A stretch of 64,000 nucleotides of DNA from Ruegeria meonggei. GTDB taxonomy: Bacteria; Pseudomonadota; Alphaproteobacteria; Rhodobacterales; Rhodobacteraceae. Under the pieces are notes generated by a model. That model worked only from the letters and a program-made list of their open reading frames with translations, made no database searches and was not told where the DNA came from. Each line of letters starts with the position of its first letter. Within the stretch, counting starts at the first letter, position 1. A program made the translations under genes and the position numbers. Below are positions 19,768 through 29,104 of the stretch, one piece after another. The stretch is taken from contig NZ_FWFP01000001.1 in NCBI RefSeq assembly GCF_900172215.1, positions 1-64,000 of the forward strand, in the 5' to 3' direction.

Positions 19768-20484
19768 ATGGCGAAAACACCCACAGGCAAAAACACTTCT
19801 GGCCGAGGGCAACGCGACCTGAAAGTAAAGGTCAAGACCGCGCGTGGGCGCACGCTCAGTTCAACCCGCTGGCTTGAACGGCAGTTGAACGATCCTTACG
19901 TCAAGCGTGCGCAGGTGGACGGTTATCGCGGGCGAGCGGCCTATAAGATATTGGAGCTGGACGATAAGTTTCGCTTTCTTGTCCCCGGCGCTCGCGTGGT
20001 CGATTTGGGCTGTGCGCCCGGTGGCTGGTGTCAGGTCGCCGTAAAACGCGTCAACGCGCTGGGCGAACGGCCCGGCAAGCGCGTCGGCACCGTTCTGGGC
20101 ATTGACCTGCAAGAGGTCGAGCCCGTTGCAGGTGCCGACACATATGTGCTGGATTTCATGGAAGATTACGCGGATCAGAAGGTGAAGGACTGGCTTGGCG
20201 GCAAGGCCGAGGTGGTAATGTCGGACATGGCAGCCTCGGCATCCGGGCACAAACAAACCGACCACTTGCGGATCATGGCCTTGTGCGAGACAGCGGCTTA
20301 CTTTGCTTTTGACGTTCTGGAGGAAGGCGGGACGTTTGTCGCCAAAGTTTTGGCCGGGGGTGCTGAGGGCGACCTGCAAAAGCTACTGAAACAGAAATTC
20401 GACAAGGTGGCCAACGTAAAGCCGCCTGCGTCGCGCTCGGACAGTTCCGAAAAATTTGTGGTCGCCACCGGGTTCCGCGGCTGA
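19768..20484 (+). CDS. rlmE: 23S rRNA (uridine-2552-2'-O)-methyltransferase
   Basis: 238 residues of the FtsJ/RrmJ type. It methylates U2552 in the A loop of 23S rRNA. Visible: the N-terminal basic segment, [18 protein letters not shown] (catalytic Lys), [15 protein letters not shown] (SAM motif I), [28 protein letters not shown] (catalytic Asp) and [11 protein letters not shown] (catalytic Lys), followed by the Glu of SSEKFVV. The K-D-K-E tetrad is complete. The gene is convergent with a 62-codon gene, with a 2-base gap between stops. Confidence 0.95.
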   Translation: MAKTPTGKNTSGRGQRDLKVKVKTARGRTLSSTRWLERQLNDPYVKRAQVDGYRGRAAYKILELDDKFRFLVPGARVVDLGCAPGGWCQVAVKRVNALGERPGKRVGTVLGIDLQEVEPVAGADTYVLDFMEDYADQKVKDWLGGKAEVVMSDMAASASGHKQTDHLRIMALCETAAYFAFDVLEEGGTFVAKVLAGGAEGDLQKLLKQKFDKVANVKPPASRSDSSEKFVVATGFRG

Positions 20485-20486
20485 GA

Positions 20487-20675
20487 TTAGTCGTTGAAGG
20501 AAATCCGGTCCCCGGTCAAAAACTGTTCTCGCAACGAATTTTCCGCCATGCGCTGCAGTAAAAGTGCCTCACCATGGTTGATGTATTCCGGCTTTTTGGC
20601 CTGAAGATCAGCAATCCGCTGATTCAATGACAACGGGCGCTGCAGCTGCGATGTATGGATCGGTTTGTCAGACAT
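20487..20675 (-). CDS. Conserved-looking 62-residue protein of unknown function
   Basis: I do not recognise the family. The protein is hydrophilic, without signal peptide or membrane segment; the middle (LSLNQRIADLQAKKPEYINHGEALLLQRMAENSLREQF) is predicted helical. Support for a real gene: an ATG with AGG 7-8 bases upstream, and the convergent fit with rlmE. Nothing else is known. Confidence 0.55.
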   Translation of the reverse strand: MSDKPIHTSQLQRPLSLNQRIADLQAKKPEYINHGEALLLQRMAENSLREQFLTGDRISFND

Positions 20676-20772
20676 TCGTCACCTAAGGGCATTGCGGTAT
20701 TTCTGTACTGCCCTAGCGATAACCGGTAATTTTGCCAGGATAATGGCCGAAACCGGGCCAAGCCATGCCGTT

Positions 20773-22674
20773 TCAGGGTCCGATCTGGGTCCTCAGCTGC
20801 AGTAGCGCCGGATGCTCCGGCACCAGTTCCAATCCCTCGCGCAAGACATCTCGTGCCGCCGCGTTGCCGCGATTGATCTGGACCAGTTGCACCAGCATCG
20901 GCCAAGCCTCGGCCCGTTGCGGGTCCAGCGAGACAACCTCGCGGAACGCACGTTCGGCCGCCTGTGAGTTGCGGAAAGTCAAAGCCATACCGCCCAGCAC
21001 CAGATGTGTTTCCGGAAAGTCCAGACGGTTGGCAATGGCACCCTGCCATTCTGCCATCCCCTGTCCGGCCAGCGCTTGTTGTTCGGGCGTCAGGGACTGG
21101 CCGGGAATGGACAGGAACTCTTTCGCCGCCGAAATGCGCACGTTGCGCAAAGGGTCTGATAACAAAGGCTCCAGGCGCTGCAGCCGGTCCGGCAAGTCAG
21201 CCTGACCCTGCAAAGGGATCGCATAAGCGCGCACCAGCGGGTCGGCATCCGTCAGCAACGGGGCCGTTTGGGCCGCAATGTCGGGTGACCCGAAAGGTTG
21301 CAACAGATAAGCGGCCGTCGCCCGCACGATACCTGCTGCATTTTGATCAATCGCTATCCTCAACAGATCGTCGGAGCTGGTGGCTGCGCCCATTGCCGCT
21401 GCTTGAAAAGCAGTTCCGAAATGGGGCCCGCGGTGTTGGGACGCGGGATACCAACCCTCGATCCGTTGTGCGGCCCAGGGCTGATCCTGATCTTCGTGGC
21501 AATCGGTGCACGCATCCTCACCCAGCCCAAGATCCGGGCGTGGAATGCGAAAGCTGTGGTCGCGCCGCCCATCGACGCCCATGTAAACCCGCTCGATCAT
21601 GTGGCAAGATTTACACTGCGCCCCTGCACTGCCGTCCGGATGGTGGTGATGATCTGTTGTGTCATAGTTCTTGGCTGTCAGAGTCGGAAATTCCGGATTG
21701 GCGGCTGGTGAATGGCATTGTGTGCAGACACCGTTTCCCTCGGCCCGCAAATCGGTGCTGTGTGGTTCGTGGCAGTTCATGCAGCCAACACCCTGCGCAT
21801 ACATCTTGGATTGCAGGAACGAGCCGTAGACGTATACCTCGTCCAAAATCTGGCCGTCGGGATGGTAAGACCCTGGCCGCAGCACCGCCAGGTTATAGGC
21901 GTCATGATAGGGCGTACCGGGCAGTGGGTTGCCGTCCAGATGCGCCTCGCGCCGGGAATGGCATCCGGCGCATTGCTGGATTTCCGCCTCGGTCTGACCC
22001 CTGCCCCAGCTCATGGTGAACCCAAAGTCGTTCAAGTCGTCCGCGATGTTCTGGCCCTTGGTCCAGTCTATGTGGGCAGACCCAGGGCCATGGCATGCCT
22101 CACACCCGACTCCGATCTCGGCCTGGGTCGAGCTATAGCTGCGGGTCTGCACGTCATAGTTCTTTTCAAAACCAGTGGCGTGACATTCGGCGCAGCGCGC
22201 GTTCCAGTTCTTATATGGTCCCGTCCAGTGCAACCCGTCGTCAGGCGGCAGGTCCTGATCGGGATAGAGGTGATACCAGCGCTTGTTCTCGGTGTCCCAA
22301 ACCACGTCAAAACTCTGTAACCGCCCGGGTTCGGTTTCGAACAGATATTGTTGCAGGGGTTCGATCCCGACCACGGAATGCACATCATAAAGCGTGGTTG
22401 CGCCATCTTTTTCGACTATATTTGCCTGAAGCGCGCCGCCGGTCTTGCCGAAGGTCACTGACATCCCGTCATGTTCGAACTGCGTGCCGTCAAAATCCGC
22501 CTCCACATGCCCCGCGCTCATCTGCGTCCACGCCAGTGCGTGATGCGACGTAGACCACGCCTCGGCCGCGTCTGCATGGCAATCCGTACATTGGTCCGAG
22601 CCGACGTAGCCTGGCGGTTCAGCTAAAGCGGCTAAAGGAGTGAGCAGCCATAAGGCAAATCCCAAAAGCCTCAT
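20773..22674 (-). CDS. Octaheme cytochrome c with TPR-like C-terminal domain
   Basis: 633 residues. A signal peptide (MRLLGFALWLLTPLAALA) sends it to the periplasm. Eight CXXCH heme-binding motifs begin at Cys29, 161, 191, 235, 298, 317, 354 and 389, with several free His residues (a DHHHHPDG run at 341-348) as possible distal ligands. The arrangement fits the cytochrome c554/octaheme family. Residues from about 420 to 633 carry helical repeats of HEAT/TPR type, for protein contacts. Substrate or electron partner is unknown; it is not a typical nitrite reductase (no CXXCK motif). The ATG overlaps the stop of the YihY gene (ATGA), so the two are translationally coupled. Confidence 0.88.
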   Translation of the reverse strand: MRLLGFALWLLTPLAALAEPPGYVGSDQCTDCHADAAEAWSTSHHALAWTQMSAGHVEADFDGTQFEHDGMSVTFGKTGGALQANIVEKDGATTLYDVHSVVGIEPLQQYLFETEPGRLQSFDVVWDTENKRWYHLYPDQDLPPDDGLHWTGPYKNWNARCAECHATGFEKNYDVQTRSYSSTQAEIGVGCEACHGPGSAHIDWTKGQNIADDLNDFGFTMSWGRGQTEAEIQQCAGCHSRREAHLDGNPLPGTPYHDAYNLAVLRPGSYHPDGQILDEVYVYGSFLQSKMYAQGVGCMNCHEPHSTDLRAEGNGVCTQCHSPAANPEFPTLTAKNYDTTDHHHHPDGSAGAQCKSCHMIERVYMGVDGRRDHSFRIPRPDLGLGEDACTDCHEDQDQPWAAQRIEGWYPASQHRGPHFGTAFQAAAMGAATSSDDLLRIAIDQNAAGIVRATAAYLLQPFGSPDIAAQTAPLLTDADPLVRAYAIPLQGQADLPDRLQRLEPLLSDPLRNVRISAAKEFLSIPGQSLTPEQQALAGQGMAEWQGAIANRLDFPETHLVLGGMALTFRNSQAAERAFREVVSLDPQRAEAWPMLVQLVQINRGNAAARDVLREGLELVPEHPALLQLRTQIGP

Positions 22675-23537
22675 TCAATGGGGCCTTCCGGTTCGTTCTG
22701 CAGGTCCATCAAAGCCCCGTTGTATTCGGCACCCAGGATCAAAATCGCGGCACACAGGTACAAAAAGATCAATGCTGCCATAACGCCGGCCAGGCCGGCA
22801 TAAGTCGCGCTGTAAGTGGCAAACTGTGCGATATAGACCGAAAACCCCCATCCGCCAGCAGCCCAAAGAGCAAGCGTCAGCAGTACCCCCGGCAGAATCT
22901 GCCGCAACTTGTGCCGCCCCGTTGGCAGGATCAGATGCGCCACAACTACCACACCTGCGGGAACGGCAACTGTAAAGGTCCAGCGCAGGCGATCCACCGA
23001 CAGCCACTCGGACACGTTCACATCCGTCTTCTCCGAAACCAGCTGGGTGTAGACAGGCAGCACCACTTCAACTGCCGCGATGATCATGATGGCGACACCT
23101 CCGACAATCACCAGCACCAAACACAACAGCCGCGTTTTCCAGAACGGCCAACTGTCATGATCGTGATAAGCTTGGTTCATTGCCTTCCGCACTGCAAGAA
23201 CGCCGTTCGACGCAAAAAACACCGCTAGCAAACCGCCCAGCGTGATGACACCCGAACTGGACTCGGCAAGGACCGAGCGCAGTTCGGCCACAATCGGACC
23301 AGCGACGTCTTTTGGCCACGCGCCGAAAATCAGCTCGATCAGTTCGTTGGTTACATAGTCCTGCGATAACGATCCGGCCAAAGCCACTGTAAACAGAACA
23401 AAGGGAAAAAGGGCCAGCATAAGTGACATGGCGACGTGGCTGCTCATGACAAAGCCGTTCTTGGCGTCAAAGCGGACAACTGCCACCCAAAGCGCCTGAA
23501 CCGGTCGACCGAAAGAAGGAATCACTCGCGCGCTCAT
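22671..23537 (-). CDS. YihY/BrkB family inner-membrane protein
   Basis: 288 residues with about six membrane segments. The pattern fits the YihY/virulence factor BrkB family (formerly mis-called RNase BN): GFVMSSHVAMSLMLALFPFVLF, then LGGLLAVFFASNGVLAVRKAMNQAY and IFLYLCAAILILGAEYNGAL at the end. The biochemical role is not settled. Its stop overlaps the start of the octaheme cytochrome gene by 4 bases, an unusual pairing. The start ATG has GAGG immediately upstream without spacing, so initiation may be weak or start elsewhere. Confidence 0.85.
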   Translation of the reverse strand: MSARVIPSFGRPVQALWVAVVRFDAKNGFVMSSHVAMSLMLALFPFVLFTVALAGSLSQDYVTNELIELIFGAWPKDVAGPIVAELRSVLAESSSGVITLGGLLAVFFASNGVLAVRKAMNQAYHDHDSWPFWKTRLLCLVLVIVGGVAIMIIAAVEVVLPVYTQLVSEKTDVNVSEWLSVDRLRWTFTVAVPAGVVVVAHLILPTGRHKLRQILPGVLLTLALWAAGGWGFSVYIAQFATYSATYAGLAGVMAALIFLYLCAAILILGAEYNGALMDLQNEPEGPIE

Positions 23538-23703
23538 CCTCGAAGTCTATCCTGCCTGTCCGCGCCACTGAACCGGCAAATCCGCGTATTGGGCAAATAA
23601 ACTCATACAAACGTCTGGCCGCATTGCATAATCCTGCCCGGCTGTGCAGGATCATCCGCATATACTGATTGTTGCCGCATCCGCATAAAGGGCAGCCTCT
23701 GAA

Positions 23704-24804
23704 ATGGGCCAACCAATGAATGTAGAAAACAACGACACTGCAAACACCGCGAAACTCCGGCTGCCGGTCGTGCGGGACGTGTCGATTGTGGCTACGCTGA
23801 TGGTGCTCGGGCTCTATGCCGGGTCTGCTTTTCTTATTCCGCTGACCCTTGCTTTGTTGATCAACGTTCTGATCATAGCGCTGAGCGACCGTATCACCTC
23901 GTTGACGCGTGTGCCCGTTTGGCTGGCCAATATCGCAGGCGTCACGGTTGTTTTGGCCGGGTTGTTTGTCATCATGTATATACTGGGTAGTCAGGCGACC
24001 CAGTTTGCGCGATCCATCAATACCTATGAAGCCCAGTTCGATGGGGCCGTTAACCGCATTGCCGGGCTGATCGGCAGTGATGTGACCTCTTTCATCAGGG
24101 ATAATCTGATCAGCATCGACATGTCCTATGTGGCACGGGTTTTGCTGGGAAGCGCCACGTCGCTGCTGAACCACTTCTTTCTGATCAGCCTCTACGTTGC
24201 ATTCTTGATGGCCGAGCGGTTGGCGTTTCGAAAAAAGATTCAACTGGCGGCGGGCGACCCAAAAACCGGGGCCGAGTTTGCGGCCATTCTGGATGCGATA
24301 ACCAACAGTCTGCAGCGCTATGTCGGGGTCAAAACCTTTATCAGCCTGATCACCGCTTGCATCAGCTATTCGGTCTTCAAAGTGCTTGGACTGGAATATG
24401 CCGAGACATGGGCCGTTCTGACCTTTGCGCTGAACTTCATCCCTTCCATCGGTTCGATCATCGCGGTCATCTTTCCGGCAATGATCGCGCTGGTTCAATT
24501 CGAAAGCGTCGGTCCATTTCTGATCATCGTACTGGGCTGCGGCACGCTGCAATTCATGATCGGAAATTTCCTGGACCCGGCCATGCTGGGGCGTTCCCTG
24601 AACATGTCCACTTTCCTTGTGATTTTGGCCCTGACATTTTGGACCACAATCTGGGGTCTGATTGGTGCTTTTCTCAGCGTACCACTGACGGTTTGCATCC
24701 TGATCGTGTTCAGCCACATACCCGCGCTACGCCCTATCGCGATCCTGATGTCGCTGGACGGACGGCTAACAGAGGATCAAAGAGCCTCTGCGGGCTCAAC
24801 TTAA
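23704..24804 (+). CDS. AI-2E family transporter
   Basis: 366 residues of the PerM/AI-2E exporter-like family, with about eight membrane segments: a hairpin near residues 28-60, another near 75-98, then the cytoplasmic loop and the C-terminal group with FALNFIPSIGSIIAVIFPAMIAL and FWTTIWGLIGAFLSVPLT, the family's conserved segment. Substrates vary in the family, including ions, and autoinducer transport should not be assumed. Two starts (23704 and 23716) are possible; neither has a good ribosome binding site. The gene stands alone. Confidence 0.88.
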   Translation: MGQPMNVENNDTANTAKLRLPVVRDVSIVATLMVLGLYAGSAFLIPLTLALLINVLIIALSDRITSLTRVPVWLANIAGVTVVLAGLFVIMYILGSQATQFARSINTYEAQFDGAVNRIAGLIGSDVTSFIRDNLISIDMSYVARVLLGSATSLLNHFFLISLYVAFLMAERLAFRKKIQLAAGDPKTGAEFAAILDAITNSLQRYVGVKTFISLITACISYSVFKVLGLEYAETWAVLTFALNFIPSIGSIIAVIFPAMIALVQFESVGPFLIIVLGCGTLQFMIGNFLDPAMLGRSLNMSTFLVILALTFWTTIWGLIGAFLSVPLTVCILIVFSHIPALRPIAILMSLDGRLTEDQRASAGST

Positions 24805-25019
24805 AGTTCCTGATTCACTTATATTATTTCGCATAACCATGTATTTAATTTTCTGTATGTGTTATGAGAACCGTCGCTGGTTTGTCTCGGGCTTTGGAAC
24901 AATCGTATCCGCCTTAATCAACGACATTAGACGTGAATCAGTAGCTTACAGCGGTGCTGGCACACCGTTCTCGATTTGAAAGCGGCCCTCGATGGGCCCC
25001 AGTATTTTAGGAGCTTTCT
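24805..25019. promoter_or_regulatory. AT-richer upstream region of the sulfatase gene
   Basis: No gene. The right half has a short hairpin GGCCC-tcgat-GGGCC at 24984-24998, in the likely leader of the sulfatase mRNA, and the ribosome binding site TTAGGAG before the ATG at 25020. Confidence 0.4.
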
Positions 25020-26621
25020 ATGTCGCAATCAGAAATGATATCAACGAAATGGATCGGCAAGATTGCCGCAGCAACCTTTGCTGCATGCCTTGCCATCCCC
25101 GCTTGGGCGCAGGAGCAAAAACCCAATATTCTTGTCATTTGGGGAGATGACATCGGTCAATCCAATATATCTGCTTACACGATGGGTATGATGGGCTACC
25201 GAACTCCCAATATCGACCGTGTCGCCGAAGAAGGCATGATCTTTACCGACTATTACGGCGAGCAATCCTGTACCGCCGGACGCTCTTCTTACATTATGGG
25301 GCAATCGGTGTTCCGTACTGGCCTGTCCAAAGTCGGCCTTCCGGGTGCGAAAGAAGGCATGCAGATCGAAGACCCAACCATCGCCGGGCTGCTGAAAGAC
25401 CACGGCTATGTCACCGGCCAATTTGGCAAGAACCACCTGGGCGACCGGGATGAGCATCTGCCGACCAACCACGGATTCGACCAGTTTTTTGGCAATCTTT
25501 ACCACTTGAACGCTGAAGAAGAACCCGAGCACGAGGATTACCCCGGTGACGCCGTCATGCCCGACGGACGCACTTTCCGCGAAGCCTATGGCCCGCGCGG
25601 CGTGATCCGTTCGGCCGCAGGTGGTGAGATCGAAGACACCGGTCCGCTGACCAAAAAGCGGATGGAAACAGTCGATGAAGAAACACTGGAAGCCGCAGTA
25701 GAGTTCATTCGTCAAGCCAACGAGAATGGAACGCCGTTCTATGTCTGGTGGAATGGCACCCGGATGCATTTCCGCACACATGTCAAAGACGAGATGCGCG
25801 AACAGGCGAATGATATGATCGGTGGTGCGGCGGATGAGTACACCGCTGGCATGATTGAACATGACATTCAGGTCGGCCAGCTGCTGGATCTGCTGGATGA
25901 ATTGGGCATTTCGGATAACACAATCGTCCATTACTCGACCGACAACGGCCCGCATTACAACACATGGCCTGACGCTGCTTCGACTCCGTTCTGGGGTGAG
26001 AAGAACACCAACTGGGAAGGCGGTTGGCGGGTCCCTTCAATGGTGCGCTGGCCCGGCAAGATCGAGCCCGGCTCGGTCACCAATGAGATCGTCCACCACA
26101 TGGACTGGTTGCCGACTTATCTGGCCGTCGCTGGTGATGCCGAGATCAAGGAAAAGCTGAAAACCGGATATTCCTCTCCAGCGATGGGCCGGGACTATAA
26201 GGTGCATCTGGATGGCTACAACATCCTGCCGCTTTTGACCGGTGAAACCGTCGACAGTCCGCGTCGTGAGATATTCTATTTCACCGACGATGGCGATCTG
26301 TCGGCACTGCGTTTCGACGATTGGAAACTGATCTTCCTCGAGCAGAAAGCCTGGGCCACGCTGCGCGCGTGGATGGAGCCGTTTACTGAACTGCGTGTGC
26401 CTATCATCATCAACCTGCGGCGTGACCCGTATGAACGTGGCTACCGCACGTCGAACACCTATTACGACTGGATGATCGACCGCGTCTATTTCCTGGTGCC
26501 TGCCCAGCAATATGTTGGCAACTTCCTCAGCACGTTCCAGGAGTACCCGCCACGCCAGAAAGCGGCCAGCTTTAGCCTGGATCAGGTGATGGAAAAACTG
26601 TCTACACCAACGTCCAACTAA
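25020..26621 (+). CDS. Secreted type I arylsulfatase
   Basis: 533 residues with a signal peptide ending AIPAWAQ. It hydrolyses sulfate esters in the periplasm or outside. PNILVIWGDDIG carries the metal-binding Asp pair, and SCTAGRSS carries the formylglycine motif C-T-A-G-R with Cys84 and Arg88, so it needs a formylglycine-generating enzyme, which is not in this window. Later residues FGKNHLGDRDEHLPTNHGFD and YSTDNGPHYNTWP fit the active-site Lys/His and the second Asp-Asn metal pair. The substrate is unknown. A hairpin separates it from an exported HAD hydrolase gene, with which it is probably cotranscribed. Confidence 0.93.
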   Translation: MSQSEMISTKWIGKIAAATFAACLAIPAWAQEQKPNILVIWGDDIGQSNISAYTMGMMGYRTPNIDRVAEEGMIFTDYYGEQSCTAGRSSYIMGQSVFRTGLSKVGLPGAKEGMQIEDPTIAGLLKDHGYVTGQFGKNHLGDRDEHLPTNHGFDQFFGNLYHLNAEEEPEHEDYPGDAVMPDGRTFREAYGPRGVIRSAAGGEIEDTGPLTKKRMETVDEETLEAAVEFIRQANENGTPFYVWWNGTRMHFRTHVKDEMREQANDMIGGAADEYTAGMIEHDIQVGQLLDLLDELGISDNTIVHYSTDNGPHYNTWPDAASTPFWGEKNTNWEGGWRVPSMVRWPGKIEPGSVTNEIVHHMDWLPTYLAVAGDAEIKEKLKTGYSSPAMGRDYKVHLDGYNILPLLTGETVDSPRREIFYFTDDGDLSALRFDDWKLIFLEQKAWATLRAWMEPFTELRVPIIINLRRDPYERGYRTSNTYYDWMIDRVYFLVPAQQYVGNFLSTFQEYPPRQKAASFSLDQVMEKLSTPTSN

Positions 26622-26641
26622 GACAGACCGTTGAACGAACG

Positions 26642-26669
26642 CAGAGGCCGCATTTACCTGCGGCCTCTG
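26642..26669 (+). terminator. Intercistronic hairpin, partial terminator or RNA stabiliser
   Basis: CAGAGGCCGC-atttacct-GCGGCCTCTG, a perfect 10-bp stem, 20 bases after the sulfatase stop and 24 bases before the HAD gene. It has no T run, so it probably limits read-through or protects the sulfatase mRNA end. Confidence 0.6.
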
Positions 26670-26693
26670 TCCTTACCAACAAGGAAATTCATT

Positions 26694-27668
26694 ATGCTGC
26701 GCCTTGCCTTAGCCGCCGTCATTTCAGCGACCCCTATTTGTGTATTCGCCGATCCTTTACCAAGCTGGGCGAACACCGAAACCCGCGCCCGGATCATCGA
26801 CTTTGTTGGCGCCGTGACCGATCCTGAAGGCACGGATTATGTCACACCTGCAGCGCGCGTTGCGGTGTTCGACAATGACGGAACCCTGTGGTCTGAACAG
26901 CCGGTCTATTTTCAATTGACCTTCGCCCTGGACCGCCTTTCTGAGATGGCTGAGGCTGACCCCTCGATCCTGACGACCCCTACCCTAAAAGCCGCGGCGG
27001 AGGGCGATTTGCAGGCAATTGTCGACGGCGGTCATGAGGCATTGATCGAAGTGTTAAACGCGTCGCATTCCGGCGTGGATGTCCCGGATTTTCAGGCTGC
27101 GGTCGCGGATTGGCTACAAACCGCACGACACCCGGATACCGGCCTGCCCTATGATCAGATGACCTATCAGCCGATGGTCGAACTGTTGCGCTATCTGCGG
27201 GACGAAGGGTTCCGCACTTATATCGTATCAGGCGGCGGGCTCCACTTCATGCGCGTATTTGCCGAGGAAGCCTATGGCATTCCACCCGAACAGGTTTTGG
27301 GCACTTATACCGACACCACTTACGAGGTCACCAACGGCACGCCGTCGATCATTAAGGCACCCGGCATTGCCTTCATCGATGACAAAGAAGGCAAACCAAT
27401 CAACATCGAACGCACCATTGGCAGGCGTCCAATTCTCGCGGCCGGGAATTCCGACGGGGATTTCGCCATGCTGGAATGGACCACGGCCGGCGATGGCCCC
27501 CGGCTTGGTGTTTTGATCCATCACACGGATGCGGAACGGGAATGGGCCTATGACCGGGAAAGCCCTATTGGAAAACTCGCCGACGGTCTGGACAAAGGTT
27601 CGGAAAATGGATGGGTCATTGTTGATATGGCGCAGGATTGGGATCGCATCTACACTGGGGCAGAATAA
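26694..27668 (+). CDS. Exported HAD-superfamily hydrolase
   Basis: 324 residues starting with a signal peptide (MLRLALAAVISATPICVFA). HAD motif I is VFDNDGTLW with Asp60 and Asp62; YIVSGGG is motif II, and the Lys region with ILAAGNSDGDFAM gives motifs III-IV. A periplasmic phosphatase of the HAD group is likely; the substrate is unknown. AAGGAA lies 7 bases before the ATG at 26694; an upstream in-frame ATG lies before the hairpin and would remove the signal peptide from the N-terminus. It follows the sulfatase and precedes cardiolipin synthase by 23 bases. Confidence 0.85.
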   Translation: MLRLALAAVISATPICVFADPLPSWANTETRARIIDFVGAVTDPEGTDYVTPAARVAVFDNDGTLWSEQPVYFQLTFALDRLSEMAEADPSILTTPTLKAAAEGDLQAIVDGGHEALIEVLNASHSGVDVPDFQAAVADWLQTARHPDTGLPYDQMTYQPMVELLRYLRDEGFRTYIVSGGGLHFMRVFAEEAYGIPPEQVLGTYTDTTYEVTNGTPSIIKAPGIAFIDDKEGKPINIERTIGRRPILAAGNSDGDFAMLEWTTAGDGPRLGVLIHHTDAEREWAYDRESPIGKLADGLDKGSENGWVIVDMAQDWDRIYTGAE

Positions 27669-27691
27669 GAACCTCAGAGACTGGTAACCCC

Positions 27692-29104
27692 ATGTGGACA
27701 CTGCTTGTTTCCGCGTTTGCCTTGACCCTTTATGTGACGGCCGTGGTGTTTGCGATACGGGCGGCACAGACCGCGCGCACGCCGCAGGGCGCAGTTGGCT
27801 GGGTGGTCTTTCTGATCTCGGCCCCGATGTTTGCGGTGCCCCTCTATCTGTTTCTGGGGCATCACCGGTTTCAAGGCTACCGCATCGCGCGCAAACACAG
27901 CGAAACCGTGGTTGAAGGGATCAAGAGCTTTGCGGATTTCTCGAAACCCGACCCCGGATCAATGTCGATCAACCCCCGCCCCTTCGAGGCGCTGGCGCAT
28001 CTGCCGGTCTCTCGCGGGAATGGCGTGGAACTGCTGATTGATGGACAAGCCACGTTCGAAGCGATTTTCGCGGCGATCGACGCGGCAAAAAACTATGTAC
28101 TGATCCAGTTCTACATCGTTCGCGACGATGCGCTGGGCAAACAACTCAAAGCCAATTTGATCGCGGCTGCCTATCGTGGTGTCTCGGTGCGGTTCATGAC
28201 GGATGCGGTGGGCAGCTACGGCCTGCCGACCGCCTATCTGGATGAGTTGCGCGCAGCGGGGGTCGAGATTGCCAACCCACGTGACCGCCGGGGCCCACAA
28301 CACCGTTTTCAGCTGAACTACCGCAATCACCGCAAAACAGTGATTATTGACGGTGAGACCGGATTTATCGGTGGCCACAATGTGGGGGTCGAATACCTGG
28401 GCCAGGACGCGCATTTCGGCCATTGGCGCGACACCCATGTCAAGATGACCGGTCATATCGTCCGACAATTGCAATTGATCTTCACTGAAGACTGGCACTG
28501 GGCGCATGCTGAGGACCTTATTGACCAGCTGGACTGGGCCGGCACGGAATCCGAGCAAAACATGAATGCTCTGATCGTCGCAACCGGCCCTGGCGACGAG
28601 ACCGAGACCGGAGCGATGATGTTCTTTGCCGCCATCGCCGAGGCGAAAGAACGGCTGTGGATCGCGTCGCCTTATTTTGTGCCGGATATCGACATCATGA
28701 CGGCCCTGCAACACGCGGCCCTACGCGGCGTGGACGTGCGAATTTTAGTGCCCGAAAAGATCGACCACCGCCTGCCCTGGCTCGCAGCCTTTGCCTATTT
28801 CGACGAAATCCGGGACTGCGGCGCGCGCGTGTTCCGATACACAGATGGGTTCATGCACCAAAAGGCATTTGTGGTGGACGATACGCTGGCCGCGGTTGGT
28901 ACGACCAATCTGGATAACCGTTCGTTCCGATTGAATTTCGAGGCAATGGCCTTGTTCTTTGATCCTCGGGCTGCCGGGGCAGTGGACAAGATGCTGCGCA
29001 AGGATTTCGAGTCCAGCTATGAGCTAACCCGCAACTTGCCTGATCAGCCCGCCTTTATCCGGTTCGGCTCACCGCTGGCGCGACTGTTTGCACCGATCCT
29101 CTAG
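27692..29104 (+). CDS. cls: Cardiolipin synthase
   Basis: 470 residues. Two N-terminal membrane segments (residues about 2-24 and 36-56) anchor a phospholipase-D-type catalytic part with two HKD motifs, His213-Lys215-Asp220 (HRKTVIID) and His389-Lys391-Asp396 (HQKAFVVD). It joins two phosphatidylglycerol molecules to cardiolipin. The N-terminal part (AVGWVVFLISAPMFAVPLYLFLG) is the conserved PLDc_N segment. The start lies 23 bases after the HAD gene; no strong ribosome binding site is visible. Its stop codon overlaps the stop of the opposite potassium channel gene in the sequence CTAG. Confidence 0.93.
   Translation: MWTLLVSAFALTLYVTAVVFAIRAAQTARTPQGAVGWVVFLISAPMFAVPLYLFLGHHRFQGYRIARKHSETVVEGIKSFADFSKPDPGSMSINPRPFEALAHLPVSRGNGVELLIDGQATFEAIFAAIDAAKNYVLIQFYIVRDDALGKQLKANLIAAAYRGVSVRFMTDAVGSYGLPTAYLDELRAAGVEIANPRDRRGPQHRFQLNYRNHRKTVIIDGETGFIGGHNVGVEYLGQDAHFGHWRDTHVKMTGHIVRQLQLIFTEDWHWAHAEDLIDQLDWAGTESEQNMNALIVATGPGDETETGAMMFFAAIAEAKERLWIASPYFVPDIDIMTALQHAALRGVDVRILVPEKIDHRLPWLAAFAYFDEIRDCGARVFRYTDGFMHQKAFVVDDTLAAVGTTNLDNRSFRLNFEAMALFFDPRAAGAVDKMLRKDFESSYELTRNLPDQPAFIRFGSPLARLFAPIL

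Noticed and set aside
23467..24717. 416-codon frame opposite the AI-2E transporter gene
   Set aside because: Low-complexity Gln/Asp/Arg-rich composition typical of antisense reading of membrane-protein DNA.
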